A DNA stretch of 64,000 nt from Bacteroidota bacterium (GTDB taxonomy: Bacteria > Bacteroidota > Ignavibacteria > UBA10030 > UBA8401): positions 124,001-188,000 of the forward strand of contig JAJYOK010000002.1 of the NCBI GenBank assembly GCA_021796215.1. The letters run 5' to 3'. How positions within the stretch are numbered: the stretch's first letter is position 1; each line of letters begins with the position of its first letter. The notes beneath the pieces are model-generated. The model searched no databases, was not told the origin of the DNA, and worked only from the letters and a program-made list of their open reading frames with translations. Shown here one piece after another: positions 17,475-27,756 of this stretch. A program made the position numbers and the translations under genes.

Positions 17475-18787
17475 TTCGATTTCTTTCTGAAAGAAAGGGC
17501 GAGCGGAACACCGGAAAATCCAAACCGCACGCGGAGACGATTTTCTAAATAGCGTTTATATGTTTCGGTAACAAGCTGAGGTTCGTTTGCAAAAAAAACA
17601 AACACCGGCGGATTCGCTTTTACCTGTGTAACATATTTTATTTTAATGTCTTTTCCCGTTTTTGTTGACGGCGGATAATGCTGGATATCCGCAAGCAGCT
17701 GGTCATTCAATTCACTGGTGTTGACGCGTTTCAGCATTTCGGTATGAACTTGTTTTGCAACGTCGAGCAGTTTTCCTATGCGCTGTTTGGTCAGCGCAGA
17801 AATGAACACAATAGGAATATAATCGAACTTCCGAAGGCGTGCACGGAGCGTTTCTTCATATAATTTTGCCGTGTTCGTCTCCTTCGCAATAACATCCCAT
17901 TTATTTACGCCGATCACAACGCCGCGATTGCGGGCAACCGCAGATTCGACAACATGTAAATCCTGATTCTCCAACGGCTCATTCGCATCAAACAAAATCA
18001 TAGCAACGTTACACCTCTCTATACTGCGAAGCGTCCGAACCGTGGAATAAAAATCAACGCTGTCGCGCAATCTTTTTTTCTTGATTAAACCGGCAGTATC
18101 AATAAAAACAATTTCTTCGCCGTGATATTTCATCACCGTGTCAACCGGGTCGCGCGTCGTGCCGGCAATCGGTGTCACGATACTGCGTTCTTCGCCGGTA
18201 AATGCATTCACCAGCGATGATTTGCCGACATTCGGTTTTCCAATCACTGCAAGCTTAAGTCGTGTATCTTTATCGCTGTCTTCATTGTTTGCCGAAAAAT
18301 CTTCTGTAATGAGATCAAGAAAATCTCCGACTTTTCTTCCCGCCAACGCGGAAAGTGAAATCGGATCGCCCAGTCCAAGTTCATGGAACTCTAAAGTCGC
18401 TGGTTCAGCCGAAGCATTATCAACTTTGTTGACAACAAGAGTGACTTTCTTGTTTGCTTTCCGGAGTATGTGTGCGATCTCTTTATCAATGCCAGTAGCA
18501 CCTTCGTGTGCATCCACCATGAAGATCACTTTGTCCGCCTCACTGATCGCGATCTGTGATTGCTCACGAATTGCTTTTTCAAAAACTTCTTCAGAAGCGG
18601 GAACAAAACCGCCCGTGTCAATGAGTGTGAACTGTTTGCCTGCCCACTCTGCTGTCGCGTAGTGCCGGTCGCGCGTAACGCCGGGCTCATCGTGGACAAT
18701 CGCTTTTTGTGTGCCAATGATACGATTGAACAATGTGGATTTTCCCACATTGGGACGACCGACGATGGCGATAAGGTGAGTGGACAT
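17471..18787 (-). CDS. der: Ribosome biogenesis GTPase Der (EngA)
   Basis: 438 residues with two tandem GTPase domains (GRPNVGKSTLFNR near 10 and GKPNVGKSSLVNAF near 185), each with DTGG/DTAG and NKVD/NKWD motifs, and a C-terminal KH-like domain. Der is needed for 50S subunit maturation. Length and order are standard. Confidence 0.97.
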   Translation of the reverse strand: MSTHLIAIVGRPNVGKSTLFNRIIGTQKAIVHDEPGVTRDRHYATAEWAGKQFTLIDTGGFVPASEEVFEKAIREQSQIAISEADKVIFMVDAHEGATGIDKEIAHILRKANKKVTLVVNKVDNASAEPATLEFHELGLGDPISLSALAGRKVGDFLDLITEDFSANNEDSDKDTRLKLAVIGKPNVGKSSLVNAFTGEERSIVTPIAGTTRDPVDTVMKYHGEEIVFIDTAGLIKKKRLRDSVDFYSTVRTLRSIERCNVAMILFDANEPLENQDLHVVESAVARNRGVVIGVNKWDVIAKETNTAKLYEETLRARLRKFDYIPIVFISALTKQRIGKLLDVAKQVHTEMLKRVNTSELNDQLLADIQHYPPSTKTGKDIKIKYVTQVKANPPVFVFFANEPQLVTETYKRYLENRLRVRFGFSGVPLALSFRKKSK

Positions 18788-18916
18788 AAGAACAGGGGAA
18801 AAGTGAATGTGAATTCTTCTTTAACAAAATAGAAAAAAATGGCGTGAGTTTCAACGAAAGGAATGGAAAGGGTTGAAAAAAGGACGAGTGTGCTCTAAAA
18901 AACTGCGGTACCGGTA

Positions 18917-20074
18917 CTACAACGCATTCAGGGCAAGAAATTCTCTTACGAACTTTGAAAGCTGATCATATTCAATAAGAAATGCATCGTGCCCAAACGG
19001 AGTTTTTATCTCGCGATATGTTGAATGCCGAATATGCGAAGCAATTTCTTTCTGCTCGTGAACAGGATACAGGACGTCGGTATCAATTCCGATATTTAAC
19101 GATGGAACAGAAATTGAGGCAAGCACTTCATTGACTTCTCCCCTTCCGAATGCAACGTCGTGCAAGTCCATTGCATACGTGATATACAGGTACGTGTTCG
19201 CATCGAATCGTTCGACAAGCTTTTTCCCTTGATAACGAAGATAACTTTCAACTTGAAAAAGATTCGCCGTATCGAACCGGGCAGTTTTTAATTCTCCGTT
19301 TGTTTTCAATCTCTCACGATGAAAGCGCTGAAGGAAAGAGACATCGCTTCGATACGACATCATCGCAATCTGACGGGCGATGGAAAGCCCTTTTTCCGGC
19401 TGGCGAAAATCGTAGTAATTGCCGTTTCGCCACTCAGGATCGTTCATGATCGCCTGCCGGGCTATATCGTTCAGCCCGATGCACCACGGCGAATGCTGGC
19501 TTGCAGTTGCGATGGGAATAATTGATTGCACAATGTCGGGATACATCAACGCCCACTCAAGCACTTGCATTCCACCAAGCGAGCCGCCGATAACTGTACG
19601 TAGTTTTTTCACACCCAAAAAGTCAATCAGCGCTTTTTGTACACGCACCATGTCGCGCACAGTCATCTGCGGAAAATCCATACCGTACGGTTTTCCGGTT
19701 TTCGGATCAGGGGAAACAGAACCGGTTGTACCATAGCATCCGCCGAGAAAATTGGACGAAATGACAAAATATTTCGATGTATCAAGACCTCTGCCTTCAC
19801 CAATGAACGGCTCCCACCATCCTGCGCTTTTCCGCCCAGAAGATGACGGAGTCTGATCGTCTGAAGAAAATCCGGCGGCGTGAGCGCTTCCTGTAAGCGC
19901 GTGGCACACAAGAATTGCATTATCGCGCGATGCATTCAATTTGCCGTATGTTTCGTACGCAACATGCACCGGCGATAATTCTTTTCCGCAATCGAATTCA
20001 AACGGATGCGCCGCTGAAAATAACTCGGCGATCTGTGTTTCGACAATTGGAATATTTTTTACTTCAATGGACAT
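18917..20074 (-). CDS. metX: Homoserine O-acetyltransferase
   Basis: 385 residues from the ATG at 20074. The open frame extends to 20146, but that extension passes through a hairpin terminator and the end of metY, so the shorter start is preferred. Alpha/beta-hydrolase acyltransferase: nucleophile Ser in GGSLGGMQVLEW, catalytic Asp and His near the C-terminus (IDTDVLYP, PFGHDAFLIE). It transfers an acetyl group from acetyl-CoA to homoserine, the first step of direct sulfhydrylation to methionine. It works with metY upstream and should fall under the SAM riboswitch if transcription passes the internal hairpin. Confidence 0.95.
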   Translation of the reverse strand: MSIEVKNIPIVETQIAELFSAAHPFEFDCGKELSPVHVAYETYGKLNASRDNAILVCHALTGSAHAAGFSSDDQTPSSSGRKSAGWWEPFIGEGRGLDTSKYFVISSNFLGGCYGTTGSVSPDPKTGKPYGMDFPQMTVRDMVRVQKALIDFLGVKKLRTVIGGSLGGMQVLEWALMYPDIVQSIIPIATASQHSPWCIGLNDIARQAIMNDPEWRNGNYYDFRQPEKGLSIARQIAMMSYRSDVSFLQRFHRERLKTNGELKTARFDTANLFQVESYLRYQGKKLVERFDANTYLYITYAMDLHDVAFGRGEVNEVLASISVPSLNIGIDTDVLYPVHEQKEIASHIRHSTYREIKTPFGHDAFLIEYDQLSKFVREFLALNAL

Positions 20075-20084
20075 GCAATTTGTA

Positions 20085-20121
20085 AAAATGAAGTGCCGCA
20101 TATCTGCAACATGCGGCACTT
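20085..20121 (-). terminator. Hairpin between metY and metX
   Basis: An 11-base perfect stem (AAGTGCCGCAT at 20091-20101 with ATGCGGCACTT at 20111-20121), 9-base loop, followed on the minus strand by CATTTTTA. It lies 17 bases before the metX start and may lower or stop read-through from metY. Confidence 0.6.
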
Positions 20122-20135
20122 TTGGAATCTGTGAG

Positions 20136-21503
<1,368 letters not shown>

Positions 21504-21560
21504 TTATCACTCGGATAAAAATTATACCGAGTGCTGGAATTAATACTAAGTACGCTTCAG

Positions 21561-21677
21561 TTAGAAGCTGTACCGTAGAACTGATAACGTCTTGGTCTTA
21601 TACAGCGGCGGGGCAACAACAGAGAAAGTGCCCGAAGAAGTACGCGGAGAGATGCTCAAGGACTGACCTTGAAGCAT
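21561..21677 (-). CDS. Possible 38-residue leader ORF between riboswitch and metY
   Basis: ATG at 21677, TAA at 21561-21563, lying after the riboswitch terminator and 90 bases before metY. The peptide is rich in Ser, Thr, Pro and basic residues (it contains SPRTSSGTF). No clear ribosome site is present and a chance frame of this length is not rare, so this is only a candidate. Confidence 0.2.
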   Translation of the reverse strand: MLQGQSLSISPRTSSGTFSVVAPPLYKTKTLSVLRYSF

Positions 21678-21710
21678 AAAAAAGATGTAAGTTTGAAATG
21701 TTATTCATAA

Positions 21711-21744
21711 TAAAAAAACCTCTTTGGAAGATGTCCAAAAGAGG
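21711..21744 (-). terminator. Expression-platform terminator of the SAM riboswitch
   Basis: On the minus strand CCTCTTTTGGA (21744-21734) pairs with TCCAAAGAGG (21728-21719), one bulge, and continues into TTTTTTTA. It lies about 20 bases after the aptamer, as in transcription-terminating S-box switches. Confidence 0.88.
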
Positions 21745-21763
21745 TCAAAGAACTCAGTCTTGG

Positions 21764-21884
21764 TTCATCTTCTGATCCCGCTTTACGGGACCTCAGAAAT
21801 TAGCACCTGACGTTCTGTCTGTTTAACAAACCGAACCGGTTGCTGTGGTTTCACAGGGTCTGTCCCTCCGCCACTCTTGATGAA
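21764..21884 (-). ncRNA. SAM-I (S-box) riboswitch aptamer
   Basis: On the minus strand the conserved S-box order is seen: P1 strand TTCATC (21884-21879), then AAGAGTGGCGGAGGGAC, then CCCTGTGAAACCACAGCAACC, AGGTGCTAATTTCTGA, the P4 helix (GTCCCG/CGGGAT), and the closing P1 strand GATGAA (21769-21764). SAM-I switches bind S-adenosylmethionine and stop transcription of methionine genes when it is plentiful. The downstream terminator and metY-metX fit this role. Confidence 0.95.
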
Positions 21885-21915
21885 GCATCTTATTTTCAAA
21901 GAAACTACTTCTAAT

Positions 21916-21943
21916 AATATAATCTTAAAACAAGGGTTGTCAA
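21916..21943 (-). promoter_or_regulatory. Predicted promoter of the riboswitch-metY-metX unit
   Basis: TTGACA (21943-21938), 16-base spacer and TATATT (21921-21916) on the minus strand, about 30 bases upstream of the aptamer. Confidence 0.65.
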
Positions 21944-21990
21944 GAGGGAAAAGAAAAATATTTTTCAGCCTGTTTCTTTGCGAAATTTCA

Positions 21991-22019
21991 TTGCACGGTA
22001 ATGCATTTCTTCGTATTTT
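21991..22019 (+). promoter_or_regulatory. Predicted promoter of the Yip1-like gene, inside an inverted repeat
   Basis: TTGCAC (21991-21996), 17-base spacer, TATTTT (22014-22019). GCACGGTAAT (21993-22002) and ATTGCCGTGC (22037-22046) form an inverted repeat (9 of 10 pairs) that brackets the promoter. Confidence 0.4.
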
Positions 22020-22062
22020 CTATACAATATAGAACAATTGCCGTGCCTTCAACGTTCACTGC

Positions 22063-22764
22063 ATGATAACGTGTTTAGTATGTTCAACTAAAAATGACGA
22101 TGCTGCTGTAATATGCAGCTCATGTGGCAGCTACCTTCAGGAGCGGGTGCCAAACCTCGATTTTTTTCCAATGATATGGAAGATGATCGAATCGCCGCGG
22201 GTAGCACTCCGCCGCGTATTGGTTGCCGAGCATAAAAATTACGTTCTTTTTCTCAATTTGTTCTTTGGCATTGCTCTTTCTTTTGCGCTGCTCTGGCTGC
22301 GCCATGCAGGCAATGAATTCGACAATTTGATTTACCTCTTATTGCTCGGAATTTTCATCGGGCTGTTGCTTGCATATCCGCTGGGTATGGGTGCCGTTTA
22401 CGGTATTCACGCGCTGGCAAAGCTTTTTAGTGGCAAAGGAACTGTACGCAACACGTATGCGGTAATTGGTTGGTCTCTTACACCAATAATGCTATCGGTT
22501 GTTTTCGTTTTACCGATCGAGCTTGCATCAATGGGCTTGCTGCTCTTTACTACAAACCCATCTGCACTCGAAGTCAAACCGGCAGTTTTTTCTTCGCTTG
22601 CCGGACTTGACGTCATCGCTGTTCTTTGGTCTGTTTATCTCGCGGCAACAGGTGTGCATATTGCTCATAAACTTAATTTCGTGTGGGCGCTGCTCATCGT
22701 GCTTTTCGTCATGATTGTGCTTTTCTCCGGAATTTATGCGCTGTTCGCGGCGTTAGTGGTATAG
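22063..22764 (+). CDS. Zinc-ribbon plus Yip1-like integral membrane protein
   Basis: 233 residues. The N-terminus has a CxxC...CxxC zinc ribbon (CLVCS and CSSCGS), followed by a short linker and about five membrane helices (about 62-80, 88-112, 125-160, 172-195, 205-230) resembling the Yip1/YIF1 domain. Such proteins are common in bacteria, but their function is unknown. The four same-strand genes from here to 24064 may form one unit. Confidence 0.7.
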   Translation: MITCLVCSTKNDDAAVICSSCGSYLQERVPNLDFFPMIWKMIESPRVALRRVLVAEHKNYVLFLNLFFGIALSFALLWLRHAGNEFDNLIYLLLLGIFIGLLLAYPLGMGAVYGIHALAKLFSGKGTVRNTYAVIGWSLTPIMLSVVFVLPIELASMGLLLFTTNPSALEVKPAVFSSLAGLDVIAVLWSVYLAATGVHIAHKLNFVWALLIVLFVMIVLFSGIYALFAALVV

Positions 22765-22788
22765 CAGAGACCGGCAATCATACTATTC

Positions 22789-23175
22789 ATGGACCGGCAG
22801 CAATTTGAAAATATCGTCGAAGAAGCATTTCAGCATCTTCCGCCATTGTTCAAAAAAAATATAGAGAACGTAGAAATTGTCGTCGAAGATTTTCCTTCAC
22901 CGGATATCAACAGAAAAATGAATACAGGAGCGGAATCAATGCTGTTAGGATTGTATCAAGGCGTTCCATTGACGCATCGGGGAACAGGATACGGAATGGT
23001 GCCGGTTTTACCGGACAGGATATTTCTCTTCCAGCGCAACATCGAACAGTTTTGCAGGAATGATGACGAAGTGAGATTCAAAATTTATGAAGTATTGTGT
23101 CATGAAATCGGACATTATTTCGGTATGAATGAAAACCAGATCCGCTCTGCAATGAAAGATTGGAAATATACATGA
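22789..23175 (+). CDS. Small zincin-like metallopeptidase (PF06262 type)
   Basis: 128 residues. The C-terminal half holds HEIGHYFGMNE, the HExxHxxG(M) signature of the small DUF1025/MMP-like zincin family. N-terminus FENIVEEAFQHLPP and VEIVVEDFP also match this family. No signal peptide, so probably cytoplasmic. Substrate unknown. Confidence 0.85.
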   Translation: MDRQQFENIVEEAFQHLPPLFKKNIENVEIVVEDFPSPDINRKMNTGAESMLLGLYQGVPLTHRGTGYGMVPVLPDRIFLFQRNIEQFCRNDDEVRFKIYEVLCHEIGHYFGMNENQIRSAMKDWKYT

Positions 23176-23245
23176 CGGCGGTCGGCACCAATAATATTTC
23201 AGTTGAACTGATTTCTCAAATACCATAAGGAAAGGATTCAGCTCC

Positions 23246-23545
23246 ATGGCAAAGGTTATACTCACCATTCAATACGAAATTGAAGAAGGAAAACGCGAGG
23301 CGTATCTGAAAGCGATTGAACAGTTGAAGCAGCATTATGCGGCGAACGAACACGTTGCATATTCTGTCTTCGAACAAAAACGAAAAAAGAATGCCTTCTT
23401 CGAAACATTCACCGCCGCCACAGAAGAAGCATTCACTAAGTTCGAGGAGAGCGATGATGAGGTGGCGGATAAACTCAGTGAACAATTAACCCGCTTCATC
23501 AAAGATGGAAAAGCGAGATACGCAACGTATGTTGAAACTAACTGA
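23246..23545 (+). CDS. Small protein of unknown function, possible ferredoxin-like alpha/beta barrel
   Basis: 99 residues, preceded by AAGGAAAGG. The pattern beta (VILTIQYEI), helix (KREAYLKAIEQLKQHY), beta (HVAYSVFEQ), beta (FFETFTA), helix is like dimeric alpha/beta-barrel proteins (ABM/Dabb type). No motif gives a function. It lies 31 bases before the hemerythrin gene and may be co-expressed with it. Confidence 0.65.
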   Translation: MAKVILTIQYEIEEGKREAYLKAIEQLKQHYAANEHVAYSVFEQKRKKNAFFETFTAATEEAFTKFEESDDEVADKLSEQLTRFIKDGKARYATYVETN

Positions 23546-23575
23546 AACATACGCTAAAGGGAATCAGAGAAGAGT

Positions 23576-24064
23576 ATGAAGAATTCAATGACTGTTCGTG
23601 ACCCTATTGCGATGTTTATGAAAGAGCATGATTCCGCGCTTGTACAGCTCCGCATTTTGAAGAAATCTGCTGAAGAAATTAAAAAGAAAGGGTACACAGA
23701 AAAAGTATTCAAACAACTTCTCAAAGCAACAGAGTTCGTTGATGAAGAAGTCCGCGTGCATAACGGGAAAGAGGAAAGCGCCCTCTTCCCGATCATTGAA
23801 CGATATGTTGACGGCCCAACAAACGTTTTGCGCGATGACCACGTACGAATGGCAAAAATTTACAAGAAACTTTATTATTCAATTAGCACACTCAAAACAA
23901 GTCACGATGACAAAACTGCGCGTGTGGAGCTTTTCGACGCCGCAGAAAGTATCGTGCAGCTCATGGTGAATCATATCCACAAAGAAAATCTCATTCTTTT
24001 CCCGCTTGTCAAAAAATTTCTCACGAAAGATGAGTTGAGAGAAGTGGCTCAGCGGCTTTTGTAA
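23576..24064 (+). CDS. Hemerythrin HHE-domain protein
   Basis: 162 residues, four-helix bundle with the di-iron ligand pattern: His in KEHDSAL, His and Glu in VRVHNGKEESALFP, His in RDDHVRM, and HIHKENLILFP near the C-terminus. Bacterial hemerythrin-like proteins bind oxygen or nitric oxide or act in iron and redox stress. No DNA-binding domain is attached. The gene is the last of a four-gene plus-strand group. Confidence 0.88.
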   Translation: MKNSMTVRDPIAMFMKEHDSALVQLRILKKSAEEIKKKGYTEKVFKQLLKATEFVDEEVRVHNGKEESALFPIIERYVDGPTNVLRDDHVRMAKIYKKLYYSISTLKTSHDDKTARVELFDAAESIVQLMVNHIHKENLILFPLVKKFLTKDELREVAQRLL

Positions 24065-24099
24065 AATCCCCCCGTTTTCCCTCTAATCCCGAGCAGTAA

Positions 24100-24813
24100 C
24101 TATTTGATTTTAAAATGCTGGGCGTCGAACGACTGGCCAGTGACGCCTTTCGATTCATCCGATGCAAGAAAGACGAAAGGGTCAAGTATTTCTTCCGGCT
24201 TTCGCAGTGAATTCTGATCTTCTTGCGGAAATGCCTGATGCCGCATTTCCGTCGCAACGCCGCCTGGGTTAATCGAGTTCACGCGGATATTTTGTGACCG
24301 CACTTCTTCTGCCAAAAGCCGTGTCATTCCTTCCAGTGCAAATTTAGAAACAGCATACGCTCCCCAGCCAGCTTTTGCAACTTTCCCCACCGACGACGAA
24401 ACGTTGATGATTGAACCTCCGGGATTGAAATGCGGAAGCAAATGTTTCGTCATAAGAAACACGCCGGTCACATTCACCGCCATTACTTTTTGCCATTCAG
24501 CCAGGGCATACTCCGCCAAAACGCTGCGGGAACCAAGCACCCCGGCGTTATTAACAAGAATATCGATCCTGCTCCACATAGAAGTACACGCCGTAACAAA
24601 TTCCTTAACTTGATTCTCGTCGGTAATGTCGGTTCTCTCAAACATAGTTTTCCCGCCGCGCGACATTATCTCAAGACTTACCGTGCGGAGTAAATCTCCA
24701 TTCCGGGCACATAAACAAACCGATGCGCCTTCTTCTGCAAATCGCTTTGCGATCGCACGCCCTAATCCACGTGAGGCACCGGTAACAACAGCAATTTTAT
24801 TTTTGAGTTTCAT
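24100..24813 (-). CDS. Short-chain dehydrogenase/reductase
   Basis: 237 residues. NAD(P) motif TGASRGLGRAIAKRFAEEG, NNAGVLG, catalytic Ser (NVSSSVGKVAKAGWG) and YAVSK. FabG-like fold, but nothing tells acyl reduction from another alcohol/ketone reaction. It lies six bases after arfB, on the same strand. Confidence 0.9.
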   Translation of the reverse strand: MKLKNKIAVVTGASRGLGRAIAKRFAEEGASVCLCARNGDLLRTVSLEIMSRGGKTMFERTDITDENQVKEFVTACTSMWSRIDILVNNAGVLGSRSVLAEYALAEWQKVMAVNVTGVFLMTKHLLPHFNPGGSIINVSSSVGKVAKAGWGAYAVSKFALEGMTRLLAEEVRSQNIRVNSINPGGVATEMRHQAFPQEDQNSLRKPEEILDPFVFLASDESKGVTGQSFDAQHFKIK

Positions 24814-24819
24814 TTGGCT

Positions 24820-25260
24820 TCACTTGTCTTTATCAGCATCAATGTTTTTTCTTCGCATAGTTTTCAGGGCAGACCGTTTTTTCTTTTCATCAACACGCCG
24901 CCGCCGTGCCGCTTCTGCCGGAACTGTTGCTTTCCGTTCTTTTTGCGGACGGCTCGCACGCTTCAACAATTCAACAAATTTCTCAATTGCCTTCTCCCTG
25001 TTCTTCCACTGGCTTCGTGATTCCTGCGCAACAACCCGAAGTATGCCTTTTGAATCAATCCTGTTTTTGAGGTTGTGACGGAGAAGCTGTTTTGTGGCGA
25101 CATCAAAGCACGTTGTCGAGGAAAAATCAAAAAGTAATTCGACCCGCGTGGAAACGCGATTCACATTTTGCCCGCCTGGACCACCGCTGCGGGAAAATTT
25201 GAATTGAATTTCCGACAAAGGAATATTGATGTTATCGTTAACACGAATGGAATTTTCCAT
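24820..25260 (-). CDS. arfB: Peptidyl-tRNA hydrolase ArfB-like (release-factor-like) protein
   Basis: 146 residues from the ATG at 25260. A longer frame to 25296 runs back into the ccmF terminator and is rejected. It has the GGQ loop (SGGPGGQNVNRVSTRVEL) and a basic C-terminal tail (RRRRVDEKKKRSALK), the marks of ArfB/YaeJ, which enters the empty mRNA channel of stalled ribosomes and frees the peptide. No codon-recognition domain. Confidence 0.92.
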   Translation of the reverse strand: MENSIRVNDNINIPLSEIQFKFSRSGGPGGQNVNRVSTRVELLFDFSSTTCFDVATKQLLRHNLKNRIDSKGILRVVAQESRSQWKNREKAIEKFVELLKRASRPQKERKATVPAEAARRRRVDEKKKRSALKTMRRKNIDADKDK

Positions 25261-25263
25261 ATC

Positions 25264-25290
25264 ATAAAAAAGCCCCGTCATGCGGGGCTT
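25264..25290 (-). terminator. Terminator after ccmF
   Basis: Perfect 8-base stem AAGCCCCG/CGGGGCTT (25270-25277 and 25283-25290), 5-base loop, running into TTTTTTAT on the minus strand. It closes the ccm run ahead of arfB. Confidence 0.9.
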
Positions 25291-25318
25291 AGACAAAGAA
25301 TGAGAACGTCGCTTTTTG

Positions 25319-27640
25319 TCATTCAGGCAGCGTTGTATTCAGCCGCGCTTCCTTCGTTCGGCGAGCAATCGTAATAAGAAAACCGCTAATCACGATAAAC
25401 GTGCCAAGCCACACAAGATTAATGTACGGTTTAATCGTTGCTTCTACAACAAGAACATCGTTCTTTTTCTGCTGAGGCGCAGCATCGGGGTCAACAATCG
25501 TTATCGTGGCAGTTGAATTCTTTTCACTTGCCGGGCTGGGGCGTACGCTTTTGATTTTTATTTGTATTTTGCTGAGCGCTAACGAAGCAGGAACGAATTC
25601 AACCTGTCCGCGATTGTTATGCATTGCCGGAGTAACACGTTCTCTTTTTCCGTTATGCGTCACATCAAGGTTTACTTTCACGACATTCCCGAATTCAGGC
25701 GATGTGGAAAAATTATAATTTACGTACTCAATTGTCATCCCGTCAATGCGCTGCGGTTTTCCTTGATACAACGTAACTTCTGTTCCCTGCTTTGCATCCG
25801 GTTCATCAAGCGACAGAGGAGAAACATAAAAATCTTTTGTAAGAAGATTAATAATGTCTGGATTGCGAATCATCCCCTCGTTGTCACGCCCGTTGAACAT
25901 AACCGGGGAAACAATAAATCGCTTCTTTCCCTTTTCCACTTCAACATCAAAGGCAAATCTGCCCCGTTCCGTCGGACGATAACCAAGGTATGTCATTTTA
26001 TAGCCGAGAGCATCAACGGCTTTCCCTTGTTCCAGCGAAAGTGTTTCCTTGGTATCGTATTTCGCCGACGCAACAAATCCGAGGAACATCAACGCAATGC
26101 CGATGTGTGCAATAGCGCCGCCCGCCATCTTCGGATTACCTTTAACAATCCTGTATCCGACAATCAGATTGGTACAAAGCGTAAAGGAAGCTGCAAAAAT
26201 AAATATCACCATCGCAGCACTATGCGCACCAATCGCATAGGAAACTCCACTCATGACAGCTGCTAACAAAAGTGGAATGCGAAGGCTGCGAAGCAGCGAT
26301 TCCTTGTCGGAGTTTTTCCACCATAATAACTGACCGAGTCCCGAAAGAAGGGCAACCAAGATTGCCATCGGCAAGACTGTGATAACATAATACGTTGTAT
26401 CAACAGCAGAAATTTTATTTTTCAAGATGCTTGTTATGATAGGCGATGACGTTCCGATAACCACAAACAACGACGCAAAGACCAACGCCGACGCACCGAG
26501 AAACAATGCAAATTCACGGGAAAAGAAACTGTGTTCGACCGGAACCTTTGGCATTTCCTTCCTTCGCGCAAAAAATAACCCAAATCCTATTGATCCAAAA
26601 ACAACTATGATCAAAAGGAGCATCCAGTACACCCACATTCCCGGTTCGGCAAACGAATGAACAGATGTTTCTCCCAACACACCGCTTCGCGTGAGAAACG
26701 TCGAGTAGAGAACAAGAATATAGCACAACATACTGAGCACGAAATTCGTTTTGATGAAACTGCCGCTTCGTCGCTGAGAAAGCATTGTGTGAATCGAAGC
26801 CACGCACACAAGCCACGGTACCAACGAAGAATTTTCAACTGGGTCCCATCCCCAATATCCGCCCCATCCGAGTGTCTCGTATGCCCAATAGCCGCCGAGC
26901 ACAATTCCCGTCCCAAGTACCATTGCTCCGAATACCGTCCACGGAGTAGAAACGCGAATCCAACTCACATAATCACGTTTCAACATACCGGCAACGGCGT
27001 ACGCAAACGGAATTGACATTGATGTAAATCCGAGAAAAAGAACGGGCGGATGAATCACCATCCAATAATTTTGCAGCAGCGGGTTCAACCCGCGTCCTTC
27101 CAATGGGTATTGTGCCCAAATTCCTTTCGCGCGATCTAACCAAACAAAATTTCCGGCAACGGCAGGAACCGGTCCGGTATGAATCAGGTCCTTCGGAAAG
27201 ACATTCCAAATATATGCGAACGGGTTTTTAACGATGAGCATCAACACGAGGAACGTCAATATCAGTGAAAAAATCGCCATGAATTCGGACTCGTATCCTT
27301 TGCGTGCAGAATAATGGAGAAGCACTGCGCCAATCACTGAGGTGTAAAAAGCCCATAAAGTAAAACTTCCCTCTTGTCCTGCATAGAATGTCGAAAACAA
27401 CAGCGGTCCCGGTAAATCTGTCGAGCTGTAACTCCACACATAGTAAAACTGGAATTGATGCGTCATCAAGATGTAGATCAACGACACAGCAATTGCGATG
27501 ATTGCTATGACTGCGGTGTGATAGGCAATGCGGGCAAATTGCAGAATGCGTTTCGAAAATCTGCGGTGATTAAGAAAATAGAGAATTGTCGAAAGCAACG
27601 ACGCAGAAAATGCGACTTTAACTAAAATACTACCAATCAT
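25319..27640 (-). CDS. ccmF: Cytochrome c heme lyase subunit CcmF
   Basis: 773 residues, about fifteen membrane helices in the first about 520 residues and a periplasmic C-terminal domain before a last helix. The heme-handling WWD-type motif is present (WGGYWGWDPVENSSLVPWL near 240) and the family stretch FLTRSGVLGETSVHSF. CcmF takes heme from CcmE and joins it to apocytochrome c. It is the last gene of ccmABCDEF. No CcmG or CcmH gene lies in the window. Confidence 0.95.
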   Translation of the reverse strand: MIGSILVKVAFSASLLSTILYFLNHRRFSKRILQFARIAYHTAVIAIIAIAVSLIYILMTHQFQFYYVWSYSSTDLPGPLLFSTFYAGQEGSFTLWAFYTSVIGAVLLHYSARKGYESEFMAIFSLILTFLVLMLIVKNPFAYIWNVFPKDLIHTGPVPAVAGNFVWLDRAKGIWAQYPLEGRGLNPLLQNYWMVIHPPVLFLGFTSMSIPFAYAVAGMLKRDYVSWIRVSTPWTVFGAMVLGTGIVLGGYWAYETLGWGGYWGWDPVENSSLVPWLVCVASIHTMLSQRRSGSFIKTNFVLSMLCYILVLYSTFLTRSGVLGETSVHSFAEPGMWVYWMLLLIIVVFGSIGFGLFFARRKEMPKVPVEHSFFSREFALFLGASALVFASLFVVIGTSSPIITSILKNKISAVDTTYYVITVLPMAILVALLSGLGQLLWWKNSDKESLLRSLRIPLLLAAVMSGVSYAIGAHSAAMVIFIFAASFTLCTNLIVGYRIVKGNPKMAGGAIAHIGIALMFLGFVASAKYDTKETLSLEQGKAVDALGYKMTYLGYRPTERGRFAFDVEVEKGKKRFIVSPVMFNGRDNEGMIRNPDIINLLTKDFYVSPLSLDEPDAKQGTEVTLYQGKPQRIDGMTIEYVNYNFSTSPEFGNVVKVNLDVTHNGKRERVTPAMHNNRGQVEFVPASLALSKIQIKIKSVRPSPASEKNSTATITIVDPDAAPQQKKNDVLVVEATIKPYINLVWLGTFIVISGFLITIARRTKEARLNTTLPE

Positions 27641-27756
27641 AAAATGGCTACCTCTTTATCACTCATCAGACAACGAGCCGAAATTAGCCCTCTGGAGGAA
27701 TCACCTGACAAGTCTGGAAAAATAAACCCAATTACACTCTGACTACATATGCTGTA

